Below, piece after piece: positions 8,750 through 16,766 of a stretch of 43,410 nucleotides of DNA. This DNA is from Actinomycetota bacterium (GTDB lineage: Bacteria; Actinomycetota; Acidimicrobiia; Acidimicrobiales; JAMDDE01): positions 2,027 through 45,436 of the forward strand of contig JAMDDE010000044.1 of NCBI GenBank assembly GCA_023489235.1, written 5' to 3'. The notes beneath the pieces were generated by a model. The model did not search any database. It was given only the letters and a program-made list of their open reading frames with translations, and was not told the DNA's origin. Made by a program: the position numbers and the translations under genes. How positions within the stretch are numbered: position 1 is the first letter of the stretch; each line of letters opens with the position of its first letter.

Positions 8750-9670
8750 GTGCTTGCTATGGCAAGCAAAAGTACCGATAACAGCATACCCCCTCATCTC
8801 GGAGGGAGAGATGGGTGGTCGAATCTCGCCTTTCGCAGCGAGCGTTTGTTACTGAGGGGATCGCAGATCCGCTATCTCTACTTAGAGGATGATTCATCCG
8901 TAGACAAGGCAGTCGACAACGTTTTGTTTCTTCATGGATGGGCAATTGGCCCTTGGTCCTATACAGGCGTACTCCGCCAGCTCGGCATCTGGGCCAGGAA
9001 GGTTTATGCGCCATGCCTACCTGCTTTCGGAGGTACTCCAGCCTTGCCAGCTGGGGGGGATGGATTTCCTGATTACGCCCAATGGGTAAGAGAGTTCGTG
9101 CATGCCGGTGCTTTCGAGGGAAGAACTCTCGTGGTGGGACATTCGTTTGGAGGTGGGGTTGCCATTCGCTTTGCTTACGATGCTCCCGAGATAGTTACCT
9201 CGATGGTGTTGGCCAATGCTATCGGCAGTCCCGTATGGCGCCAGCTTTCCTATGGGCGAGTTCATGCAATCCAGGAACGACCTATTTGGGACTGGGGAGG
9301 ATATCTTGCGGCAGATCTGGGTTCATTCATTGAGGTGCGTAATGTGCTGCCAGCTGTATTACGCGAGGCGATACCCAATATAATGACTCACCCTCAAGCT
9401 ATTTGGCGTATCGCAGACAAGATTCGATCAGTCGACCTATCCACCGAGTTGCATGCTCTTTGGGTGCGAAGATTGCCTGTAGCGGTAATCTGGTCCAAGC
9501 GTGACAGGGTAGTTACTCGTGACTCATATGAAGCCATGTGCAAGGAACTCGGAGTCAAGGGGAAGGAAGTGGAGGGTTCTCACTCATGGCTTATAGCTCA
9601 TCCTTCCTCATTCGGTCAGGTCATGGAGGAAATTATTGATTCTGAGGGGCTTCTCTCGGAAACGAGGTAG
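8750..9670 (+). CDS. alpha/beta hydrolase (start GTG 8750 or ATG 8759)
   Basis: LFLHGWAIGPWSYTGVL oxyanion region, VVGHSFGGGVAIRFA nucleophile elbow, IWSKRDRVV, GSHSWLIAHP catalytic His. Confidence 0.93.
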   Translation: MLAMASKSTDNSIPPHLGGRDGWSNLAFRSERLLLRGSQIRYLYLEDDSSVDKAVDNVLFLHGWAIGPWSYTGVLRQLGIWARKVYAPCLPAFGGTPALPAGGDGFPDYAQWVREFVHAGAFEGRTLVVGHSFGGGVAIRFAYDAPEIVTSMVLANAIGSPVWRQLSYGRVHAIQERPIWDWGGYLAADLGSFIEVRNVLPAVLREAIPNIMTHPQAIWRIADKIRSVDLSTELHALWVRRLPVAVIWSKRDRVVTRDSYEAMCKELGVKGKEVEGSHSWLIAHPSSFGQVMEEIIDSEGLLSETR

Positions 9671-9679
9671 TGTCAGAGC

Positions 9680-10630
9680 ATGTCCATACGCGACGCCGCT
9701 ACCATTGTGTTGTCACGAGATTCCAGAACAGCCGGTTCAACCAATGAGGATGACCCTCGGGGTATAGAGGTCTTCATGGTGCGACGTAATCTCAACTCAG
9801 ACTATGTCGGTGGAGCATATGTTTTCCCAGGTGGAGCTGTTGACGAATTGGACAGGTCGGAAAGGGCCTTCTCGCTTTGTGCTGGCAGAGACGATCGAGA
9901 GGCTAGCCAGATACTAGAGGTGGAGGAAGGGGGGCTGGCGTTCTGGGTTGCTGCAGTTAGAGAGTGCTTCGAAGAGGCAGGAATCCTGTTGGCCTATCGA
10001 ACTACTCCCGATCTTGACCTATCTCACTCCTTTGAGCCTTCTGGGGCTGGCGAAGCTTCGGTGATGCTTAAGGGCAAAGATCAAAGTGAAGTGGCAAGTC
10101 CTTATCTTTTGAGCGACCAGCTGGAGTCATGGCGTAAGTCACTGGCCAACGGAGAGATAGGTTTCCTGGATCTCTGCGAGCGGGAGGGATTGAAGATCGC
10201 TGCTGATCGCATTGAGTACTTCAGCCACTGGCTAACCCCGAAGGGAGCTCCTCGTCGATACGATACCAGGTTCTTCGTGGCTGCTGCGCCTACTGAACAA
10301 GTACCCTCCCATGATTTCAGCGAGACAGTGGATAGCTGCTGGATAACTCCTCGAGATGCCTTGAGGCGTCATGCAGAAGGGTCTTTTGATATTATCTTTC
10401 CTACCATCAGGCATCTTGAGGCATTGGCAGGGTTTTGTTGCACAGCCGATCTCCTGAAAGCTGCTGCGATACGAAGACACGTGCCGGTTATATGCCCCAA
10501 GGTCGTTCCGGTCGACGATCAAGGGGGAATTCGTCTCTTGATCCCTGGCGACCCTGATTACTCTGAGATCAATGATGTAGACCCCCCTGATGAGTGGTTC
10601 CCCAAGATGAGGGCAGGAGACCTGCACTAG
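9680..10630 (+). CDS. NUDIX hydrolase
   Basis: YVFPGGAVDE and Nudix box GGLAFWVAAVRECFEEAGIL. Confidence 0.92.
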   Translation: MSIRDAATIVLSRDSRTAGSTNEDDPRGIEVFMVRRNLNSDYVGGAYVFPGGAVDELDRSERAFSLCAGRDDREASQILEVEEGGLAFWVAAVRECFEEAGILLAYRTTPDLDLSHSFEPSGAGEASVMLKGKDQSEVASPYLLSDQLESWRKSLANGEIGFLDLCEREGLKIAADRIEYFSHWLTPKGAPRRYDTRFFVAAAPTEQVPSHDFSETVDSCWITPRDALRRHAEGSFDIIFPTIRHLEALAGFCCTADLLKAAAIRRHVPVICPKVVPVDDQGGIRLLIPGDPDYSEINDVDPPDEWFPKMRAGDLH

Positions 10631-10696
10631 CTCATTGGATAGAGCTCATTGGATGGCCTGTGACAGATTTTCAACTGGGCGGAAAGCTGTCCTGGC

Positions 10697-10822
10697 TGGT
10701 TGAACAGAGCGCGACCGCAATCCCCGTCCATAAGGGCAGGAAGGTTCACTGATAGTTGGCAGAGAACTGACCGACGAGCGCCCCGCAATCCCCTGGTTTC
10801 AGCTATGAGGAGAGGTCAACCA
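10697..10822 (+). ncRNA. candidate structured/repetitive intergenic element (strand and class unresolved)
   Basis: outer pairing TGGTTGA (10697-10703)/TCAACCA (10816-10822); hairpin GTTCaCTG-N8-CAGaGAAC (10744-10767); direct repeats GAGCGCgacCGCAATCCCC (10707-10725) and GAGCGCcCCGCAATCCCC (10776-10793); no ORF support; lies between convergent genes. Confidence 0.4.
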
Positions 10823-10882
10823 TGAGGACGGTTCTCATCCCTGATTGGCACAGATCACGTTGGCTAAGTTCGGCTGTACAGC

Positions 10883-12022
10883 TCATACAACCTCTCCACA
10901 TATTGATCCGTCGTATCCAGGGATGGAGGATAGTTGCAATCGTAGCTTCTGATCTCCTAGCACAGTAATCAACGCTTGTACTACCGGATCAGAGAGATTG
11001 TGGGCAGGGATTACAAGGTCATATCGTTCTGTGGATAGGGGCAAGAAAGCGAGTCCATAGGTGAGAGCAGCTGGTTCACTAGCTACTCCGGCATCGGCGG
11101 CTCCGGCAGCTATGCATGAAGCCACAGTGAGATGTCCAGTGGCGGTCGTTTCGTATCCGAGCAACTCTTGACGGTCGACTTCGAGTTTGTCTATCTCTCT
11201 TTCCAGTATGTTGCGGGCTTCAGATCCTGGTTCGCGATTGACGATGCTCAAATGCATCTTGGCTATATCCGCTAAAGTGTCGACCTTGTCCGCTAGGTGC
11301 GGTGCCAACACTATTCCCTCTCGCCAAATGCTGAAGCCTATGAGAAGAGGGTCTTTAACTAACGAATTAGCAGCTTCCAAGTTGTACGTTCCCTTATCAG
11401 CATCGCGCAGGTGTATGCCTGCCCCATGGACAAGCCCATTGGACAGTAGTTGAAGAGCCCGTGTGCTGGAACAGGGCCACCAAATTAGGTCGACGGAGTT
11501 CCCCAGTCGGAGCAATGGTTGGGCAAGCAAGGCAAGGGCTGGATCGCAACCTGCCAAAACAAGGGCCTGAGTTTCCTCGCCCATGGAGGCGACCGTCGCG
11601 GTTTCCCCGTCTATTACTTCGGTCACCAAGGCATTGGCAGGGAGGAATCCTTCCAACATGGCAGTGTCGCTTTGCAGAGGGAAAGCCACTTTTTTCCCAT
11701 TGAGGTTGGCCAGTCGTACTCTCGTGCCTTTTGTCAACCGTTCCGTAGGCGTGATGACCTCTGCTAGAAGGGGTGACCGCGGTTCTTGTGGTGAAAAAAT
11801 GGCCTCAACAGTGGTATCTAAAGCTTTGGCTATGCTGAGAGCCACCTTCAGGGATGGCTTCCACTTCCCACTCTCTATTCCTGCAATAGCCTGCCTGCTC
11901 ACTCCGCTTACCTGAGCCAAGCTTTCTTGCGACATCCCCTTGGCTAGCCGCGTCAATCTCAGTCGATAACCGTCAACACCGTCGGACCTATCATCCAAAT
12001 CACCTGAAGGATTGGCTCTCAT
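10883..12022 (-). CDS. XRE-type HTH regulator fused to a periplasmic-binding-protein-like (PBP_like) ligand domain; probable molybdate/tungstate one-component regulator
   Basis: LRLTRLAKGMSQESLAQVSGVSRQAIAGIESGKWKPSLKVALSIAKALD HTH; C-terminal ModA-like domain; last gene of the mod operon. Confidence 0.9.
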   Translation of the reverse strand: MRANPSGDLDDRSDGVDGYRLRLTRLAKGMSQESLAQVSGVSRQAIAGIESGKWKPSLKVALSIAKALDTTVEAIFSPQEPRSPLLAEVITPTERLTKGTRVRLANLNGKKVAFPLQSDTAMLEGFLPANALVTEVIDGETATVASMGEETQALVLAGCDPALALLAQPLLRLGNSVDLIWWPCSSTRALQLLSNGLVHGAGIHLRDADKGTYNLEAANSLVKDPLLIGFSIWREGIVLAPHLADKVDTLADIAKMHLSIVNREPGSEARNILEREIDKLEVDRQELLGYETTATGHLTVASCIAAGAADAGVASEPAALTYGLAFLPLSTERYDLVIPAHNLSDPVVQALITVLGDQKLRLQLSSIPGYDGSICGEVV

Positions 12023-12033
12023 TTCTTGAAAAC

Positions 12034-13152
12034 TTACATCCTTTTGGATACTGGTGGTCGGCTGTTTGGTATCAGAGGCGGGTCAATTGCAGTGACAGTC
12101 AATTGGCAGCCAGGACGTAAGTTGTTTTGAACAAGCAGGTCCTGGGCAAATTGATCAAAGGAGTGATTGTGCATGAAAGTAATCGTTGCCTGAGTGGAGT
12201 TCGGTTGAGTAACTTCCATTTCCACTTCCCACTCTACTCCGGCTGGCTTTACTGATTTGACTATTCCCTGGAGCACTACTCCAAACTTATGGTGTTCACC
12301 CAGTATGACTTTTTGTGGATGAATAGCCCATACCATATCTTTATTTTTATTATCTTTATTGCCGAAAGAGGTTGCAGCAATGAAACTACGGTATCCTAGC
12401 AGCTGGGCTACTTCTTTAGAGTTAGGCTTCTTGACTATTTCATCTGCTGGAGCAAGTTGGAGAATGCGACCGTCCTGTATTATCGCTATCTCGTCAGCCA
12501 CCTCCTGAGCTTGAGCCAAGTCGTGGGTTACCACTATGCAAGGTACATGTCGTCGGTCTACCTCATCGATGACTAGTTTGGTCAGTGCACCTCTCCATGA
12601 TGCATCCAATCCGGTATAGGGCTCATCGAGTAGGAGAAGTTTGAAAGGACTGTATAGCACTCTAGCGATAGCTACACGTTGGAGTTGTCCACCTGATAGA
12701 CGGTAAGGCATCTCAGAAGCAAGCTCCGTGAGGTCTAGAAGTTCCAATAACTTCGAGAGTGACAAAGGAGTTACCAAGCCGTTGCGAGATGGTCGAGATG
12801 AATAGGTGATGTTCTCCAAGACACTCAAGTGTGGGAACAAGCCAGGGGGTTGACGCAGCAGGCCAATGGTCCGTTGCCATAGGGCTACGTGTCGCGAACG
12901 GGGAGAGGCTTGGGAGAGGATATCCGAGTCAAGCTGCACCCATCCAGATTCAAGTCGGGCAAGACCGGCTATTGCCTCTATGATGGTTGTCTTACCTGCA
13001 CCTGATGGTCCGAACAAAGCCAGCTTCGAGTTTCCTCTAAGCTGTAGTTGAGCTGATACCATGTGAGGCTTTCGTCCAACCACAAAGTTGGCAGTGAGAG
13101 TGTGATCCTCTTTGATTGCCAGCTGTTGTGCTTGCGGCTGCACCTCGGTCAT
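12034..13152 (-). CDS. modC: molybdate/tungstate ABC transporter ATP-binding protein
   Basis: Walker A GPSGAGKTT, LSGGQLQRVAIARVL, LLLLDEPYTGLD, C-terminal TOBE-like region; overlaps the permease gene. Confidence 0.9.
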   Translation of the reverse strand: MTEVQPQAQQLAIKEDHTLTANFVVGRKPHMVSAQLQLRGNSKLALFGPSGAGKTTIIEAIAGLARLESGWVQLDSDILSQASPRSRHVALWQRTIGLLRQPPGLFPHLSVLENITYSSRPSRNGLVTPLSLSKLLELLDLTELASEMPYRLSGGQLQRVAIARVLYSPFKLLLLDEPYTGLDASWRGALTKLVIDEVDRRHVPCIVVTHDLAQAQEVADEIAIIQDGRILQLAPADEIVKKPNSKEVAQLLGYRSFIAATSFGNKDNKNKDMVWAIHPQKVILGEHHKFGVVLQGIVKSVKPAGVEWEVEMEVTQPNSTQATITFMHNHSFDQFAQDLLVQNNLRPGCQLTVTAIDPPLIPNSRPPVSKRM

Positions 13153-13976
13153 AACGTCAATCTACCCTGTGCCCTTGAGCTCCAGAGGTAGGCGAGGATG
13201 GGTAGAGGCAGTGCTACTACGATGAGACACAAAGCATAGGGCAGAGAGCCGTTCAAGCCAATTTCTTCTAGGTTGATCCATGTCTTCATGGGTAGTCCAT
13301 AGGGATGGTAGGCAATTATAATCACTGCCCCGAATGCACCCATAGCTCGTGCCCAAGCAGTAGCCAATGAAGTGGCTAGTCCAGGAGCGGCTAATGGCAA
13401 AGTGATTCGCCGGAGAGTCCTAGGCCAACGATCACCCAGCAAAGCAGCGTTCTCTTCTAGTCGCTTATCTACCTTGGTGAAAGCGGCTTCTGCTCCAAGT
13501 ATGTAGTAAGGAGCAGATTCGTATATCTCAGCAAGTACAAGAGCGAAAAATGTGTTGGATGCTGTCAGATGTATCTCCGCCAAGACTTTACCGATAGGTG
13601 TAGCTGGGCCTACCAGATATATGAGAAGTAGTCCTATGACCAAAGGAGGCATGAGCAAAGGGATGAGTACCCCTGTCTCCCATACCCTGCCTGCTGGAAG
13701 CTTTTGCCTGGCGAGGAGCCAGGCAAGGGGAGTACCGGTAATCACTAAGACAAAAAGAGCAAGGATACTGGCCTCCAAGGAGATGAAGAGTGGATCAAGT
13801 GCACCAGGTGGTGCGAGGGTGGCGACGATCTTGCTCGGTGACAAATGAACGAGTAGTGCTGCTACCGGTCCCAGCATGGCCAACCAAACCAGTACAGAGA
13901 TAGCTATGGCAATAGCCGATGACACTTTCAGGGGAGAGGCCATCGACCTGTTCTGGGGCAGTAAGTAGCTGCTCAT
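13149..13976 (-). CDS. modB: molybdate/tungstate ABC transporter permease
   Basis: multi-TM BPD_transp domain, ENAALLGDRWPRTLRRITLPLAAPGLATSLATAWARAMGAFGAVIII; 4-bp ATGA overlaps on both sides. Confidence 0.92.
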   Translation of the reverse strand: MSSYLLPQNRSMASPLKVSSAIAIAISVLVWLAMLGPVAALLVHLSPSKIVATLAPPGALDPLFISLEASILALFVLVITGTPLAWLLARQKLPAGRVWETGVLIPLLMPPLVIGLLLIYLVGPATPIGKVLAEIHLTASNTFFALVLAEIYESAPYYILGAEAAFTKVDKRLEENAALLGDRWPRTLRRITLPLAAPGLATSLATAWARAMGAFGAVIIIAYHPYGLPMKTWINLEEIGLNGSLPYALCLIVVALPLPILAYLWSSRAQGRLTL

Positions 13977-15145
13977 TGAGATATCTTGGAGTTCTCTACA
14001 GTCTTTTCGACAATGCTGGGCACGCTGGCTGGATTACCGACTACTTGTTCTTTCAACAGTTCGTAACCAGCATTTTTGTAAATTGCCCTACCTCTTGGCG
14101 AAAGCACGAAACTTATGAATGAAATTGCTTGCTTGCTGTAACCCTTCGTCGAACTGCTGAGCGGTACATGGTTTTCGCGAATGGCAGTGATGTCTACAGT
14201 CAGTGGTGTGCCGTGTACTACCTTGCCTCCCGGTAACAGCAGAGAGGCTGCAGCGTAGGAACTGCTGTATGCTGGATCACCGAAGTTAATTGCTGCAGGC
14301 AGAGCTACATAAGGCAGATGGTATTGAACAGCCTGGGACAAAAAAGCACTAGCTGCATCCAACTGCCCTGCTTGCAAGTGGGCGTCAAGACTGGTCTCTG
14401 AGAATATCTGACTAGGTGCCCCCAGGCCAGTTCCACCGAGAATGCGTCTTGCCGTTCCAGAGGGGAGGTGCAAGTAGGCGACGGCCAAGTGAACCATCAT
14501 GACGAAAGCCTGTCCTTGAGGGTCGGTTGCTGGATTGGTCCTACCTAGGCGAAAGCCAGGTGATGTCATTGCTTCGAACAATTGTTTTAAACTTGCCTTT
14601 CCCTGTTGAACCCTAGAGAACAAGGAGGCATACCTGCTGTGGGGGTTATAGGCAATCACGAGGGGACTAGCCATGAACTGTACATAAAAAGAGGTGAACT
14701 TGGGTTCGAGCAACTTTATGGGTCCGCTGCCCACGCTCTCGAACACTCCCGGCTGGATCTCTGAGGCCATGATCTCATGGGCCAAGCCGAACGAGCCGCC
14801 GCCACGTCCTTGGTAAGCTATGTGTGTCTTGTCGGTAAAGGCTGGACCTAGAGTTGTGTCGTTCACTCGTTCGAGGGAGCCTGCATAGGCAACGTCCACG
14901 TGGCCAGAGATGCCGTGGTGCGGATTGTTGGTGTTCTTGGTGGAAGAGCAGGCAGTAATGGTAACAGCGAGGATCGAGAGGACGACAAGGGCCAAGGCTG
15001 TTCTAGAGGATCCATGAGTGGGCTTTTGTCGTAGCCAGCAGTATCTCCGTTGAAATGAATTCCTCTGTCGGGATTCAGGAAGAGAGTTACATGTTTCGGA
15101 GGACCGGTCTTGTCCCCCGTTGGTTTCGTAGTAGATCTTCGACAT
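13973..15145 (-). CDS. extracellular molybdate/tungstate-binding lipoprotein-like protein (ModA/WtpA type)
   Basis: hydrophobic segment and Cys (LALVVLSILAVTITACSS), DVAYAGSLERVND, MASPLVIAYNP, PLTVDITAIREN. Confidence 0.9.
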   Translation of the reverse strand: MSKIYYETNGGQDRSSETCNSLPESRQRNSFQRRYCWLRQKPTHGSSRTALALVVLSILAVTITACSSTKNTNNPHHGISGHVDVAYAGSLERVNDTTLGPAFTDKTHIAYQGRGGGSFGLAHEIMASEIQPGVFESVGSGPIKLLEPKFTSFYVQFMASPLVIAYNPHSRYASLFSRVQQGKASLKQLFEAMTSPGFRLGRTNPATDPQGQAFVMMVHLAVAYLHLPSGTARRILGGTGLGAPSQIFSETSLDAHLQAGQLDAASAFLSQAVQYHLPYVALPAAINFGDPAYSSSYAAASLLLPGGKVVHGTPLTVDITAIRENHVPLSSSTKGYSKQAISFISFVLSPRGRAIYKNAGYELLKEQVVGNPASVPSIVEKTVENSKISQ

Positions 15146-15167
15146 GTTGAAAAGATATCAACGATCA

Positions 15168-15202
15168 TTAGAAATATGCAAGTGCTACTTGCATATTTCT
15201 AA
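15168..15202. promoter_or_regulatory. 35-bp perfect palindrome (16-bp arms, GCT spacer), candidate operator of the mod operon
   Basis: TTAGAAATATGCAAGT-GCT-ACTTGCATATTTCTAA, 23 bp upstream of the binding-protein start. Confidence 0.8.
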
Positions 15203-15207
15203 AACTG

Positions 15208-15222
15208 TTAAGTGACACTTGC
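15208..15222. promoter_or_regulatory. second candidate operator related to the 15168-15202 palindrome
   Basis: AAGTGacACTTGC matches the palindrome core AAGTGctACTTGC; centres are 30 bp apart. Confidence 0.55.
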
Positions 15223-15280
15223 TGTATTCATCAATGATGATCGCACTAGTCGTCCAACTAGCGTGCCGCTGTGATGTTGG

Positions 15281-15309
15281 GAGCAGCTGCGCGGTCGCAG
15301 CGGCGGCTC
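15281..15309. other. strong stem-loop in the mod/lpd divergent region
   Basis: GAGC-A-GCTGCG-CGGT-CGCAGC-GGCG-GCTC: 6-bp GC-rich inner stem plus 4-bp outer stem. Confidence 0.6.
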
Positions 15310-15356
15310 AGCTCTATTAATCTGAAGTAATAAGCAACTAGAGAGGTTGAGGAGAG

Positions 15357-16766
15357 GTGACAACGACTACAGCGGGCGATTTTGACCTGGTGGTGATCGG
15401 TGGCGGACCTGGAGGATATGCCGCTGCGCTATATGCTGCCAGCGCTGGGATGAGAGTTGCTGTCGTAGAGAAAGAAAAAGTTGGGGGTACTTGCTTGCTC
15501 AAAGGTTGTGTACCCACCAAAGAGTTCTTGGAGACAGCTAGTGTATATAGGACGGTGTCCAATGCAAAGGAGTTCGGGGTAGAGGCTGGTCAACCAGTTG
15601 TCGACTTCTCCATTAGCCAGGATCGCAAGCAGAAGGTAGTGGATCACTTGCAACGTGGTCTAACAGGGTTGATGCGTTCGAGAGGAATAGAGATTCTGCA
15701 AGGCAAGGGGACTCTCACCCCTTCGCACAAGGTGAGGATCTCCTCGGGCGAAGAGATTGCCGGACGACATATCCTACTTGCCTCCGGCTCGGTACCGAGG
15801 ACCATTCCAGGATTCGATATCGACGGCAAGACGGTGATCACCTCCGATGAGCTGCTGAGCTTATCTGATCTCCCTAGCTCTGCTGTGGTTATTGGTGGAG
15901 GAGCAATTGGATGTGAGTTCGCATCCTTCCTCTCCGACTTGGGGGTTCATATCACGATTCTGGAAGCTCTACCCAGGATCCTTGCTGGATGCGATAGTGA
16001 TGTGGTCACTGTAGTAGCACGTTCTTTCCGAAAGCGTGGCATCGAGGTGAAGACGAACGTACAGGTGCATGGCCATCGGCCCAATGAACACGGGAAGGGC
16101 ACCACGGTTATCTATGGGCAAGGAGAAGAGCTGAATGTTGACGTGGTGATCGTGTCAGTTGGTCGCCGCCCTTATACAGAGGGACTTCTGGCTCCAGGGA
16201 CGGGCGTATCCGTAAGTGCCAAGGGGTTTGTTGAGGTGGATCCAAGGATGCGCACTACAGCCGATGGAGTATGGGCAGTTGGAGACCTGGTGGATACTCC
16301 TCAGCTTGCTCACGTAGGATTCGCCGAGGCCATTGTTGCCGTGAAGGACATGCTTGGGGAAGATGCAGTACCGGTAGACTACACAAAGGTGCCCTGGTGC
16401 ATTTATTGCCACCCTGAAGTTGCCTTTGTCGGACTCACTGAAGAAGCCGCCTTGTCTGCGGGGTACGAAGTAGTGGTCAAGAAGGATCCTTTGGGCGGGA
16501 ATAGCCGAGCGAGAATTTTAGGTGAAACGGATGGCTTGGTAAAAGTAGTGGCAGAACGCAATCCCGATGGTCATCCAGGAAGGGTTTTGGGGGTACATAT
16601 GGTAGGGCCATGGGTTACCGAACAACTTGGTCAAGCTTATCTCTCAGTGAACTGGGAAGCTGCTCCTGAGGAGATAGCTCAGTTCATTCAACCTCACCCT
16701 ACCTTGTCCGAAGCGTTCGGAGAAACAATGTTGGCTATTACAGGGAGGGGGTTGCACGTTGGCTGA
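15357..16766 (+). CDS. lpdA: dihydrolipoyl dehydrogenase (E3)
   Basis: VIGGGPGGYAAALYAASAG, GGTCLLKGCVPTKEFLE redox-active disulfide, GWVAVGD-type AVGDLVDTPQLAHVGF, C-terminal HPHPTLSEAFGE. Confidence 0.97.
   Translation: MTTTTAGDFDLVVIGGGPGGYAAALYAASAGMRVAVVEKEKVGGTCLLKGCVPTKEFLETASVYRTVSNAKEFGVEAGQPVVDFSISQDRKQKVVDHLQRGLTGLMRSRGIEILQGKGTLTPSHKVRISSGEEIAGRHILLASGSVPRTIPGFDIDGKTVITSDELLSLSDLPSSAVVIGGGAIGCEFASFLSDLGVHITILEALPRILAGCDSDVVTVVARSFRKRGIEVKTNVQVHGHRPNEHGKGTTVIYGQGEELNVDVVIVSVGRRPYTEGLLAPGTGVSVSAKGFVEVDPRMRTTADGVWAVGDLVDTPQLAHVGFAEAIVAVKDMLGEDAVPVDYTKVPWCIYCHPEVAFVGLTEEAALSAGYEVVVKKDPLGGNSRARILGETDGLVKVVAERNPDGHPGRVLGVHMVGPWVTEQLGQAYLSVNWEAAPEEIAQFIQPHPTLSEAFGETMLAITGRGLHVG

Noticed and set aside
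10707-10793. CRISPR array
   Set aside because: Only two imperfect units about 69 bp apart, no further copies and no cas genes in the window; kept only as one hypothesis for the intergenic element.
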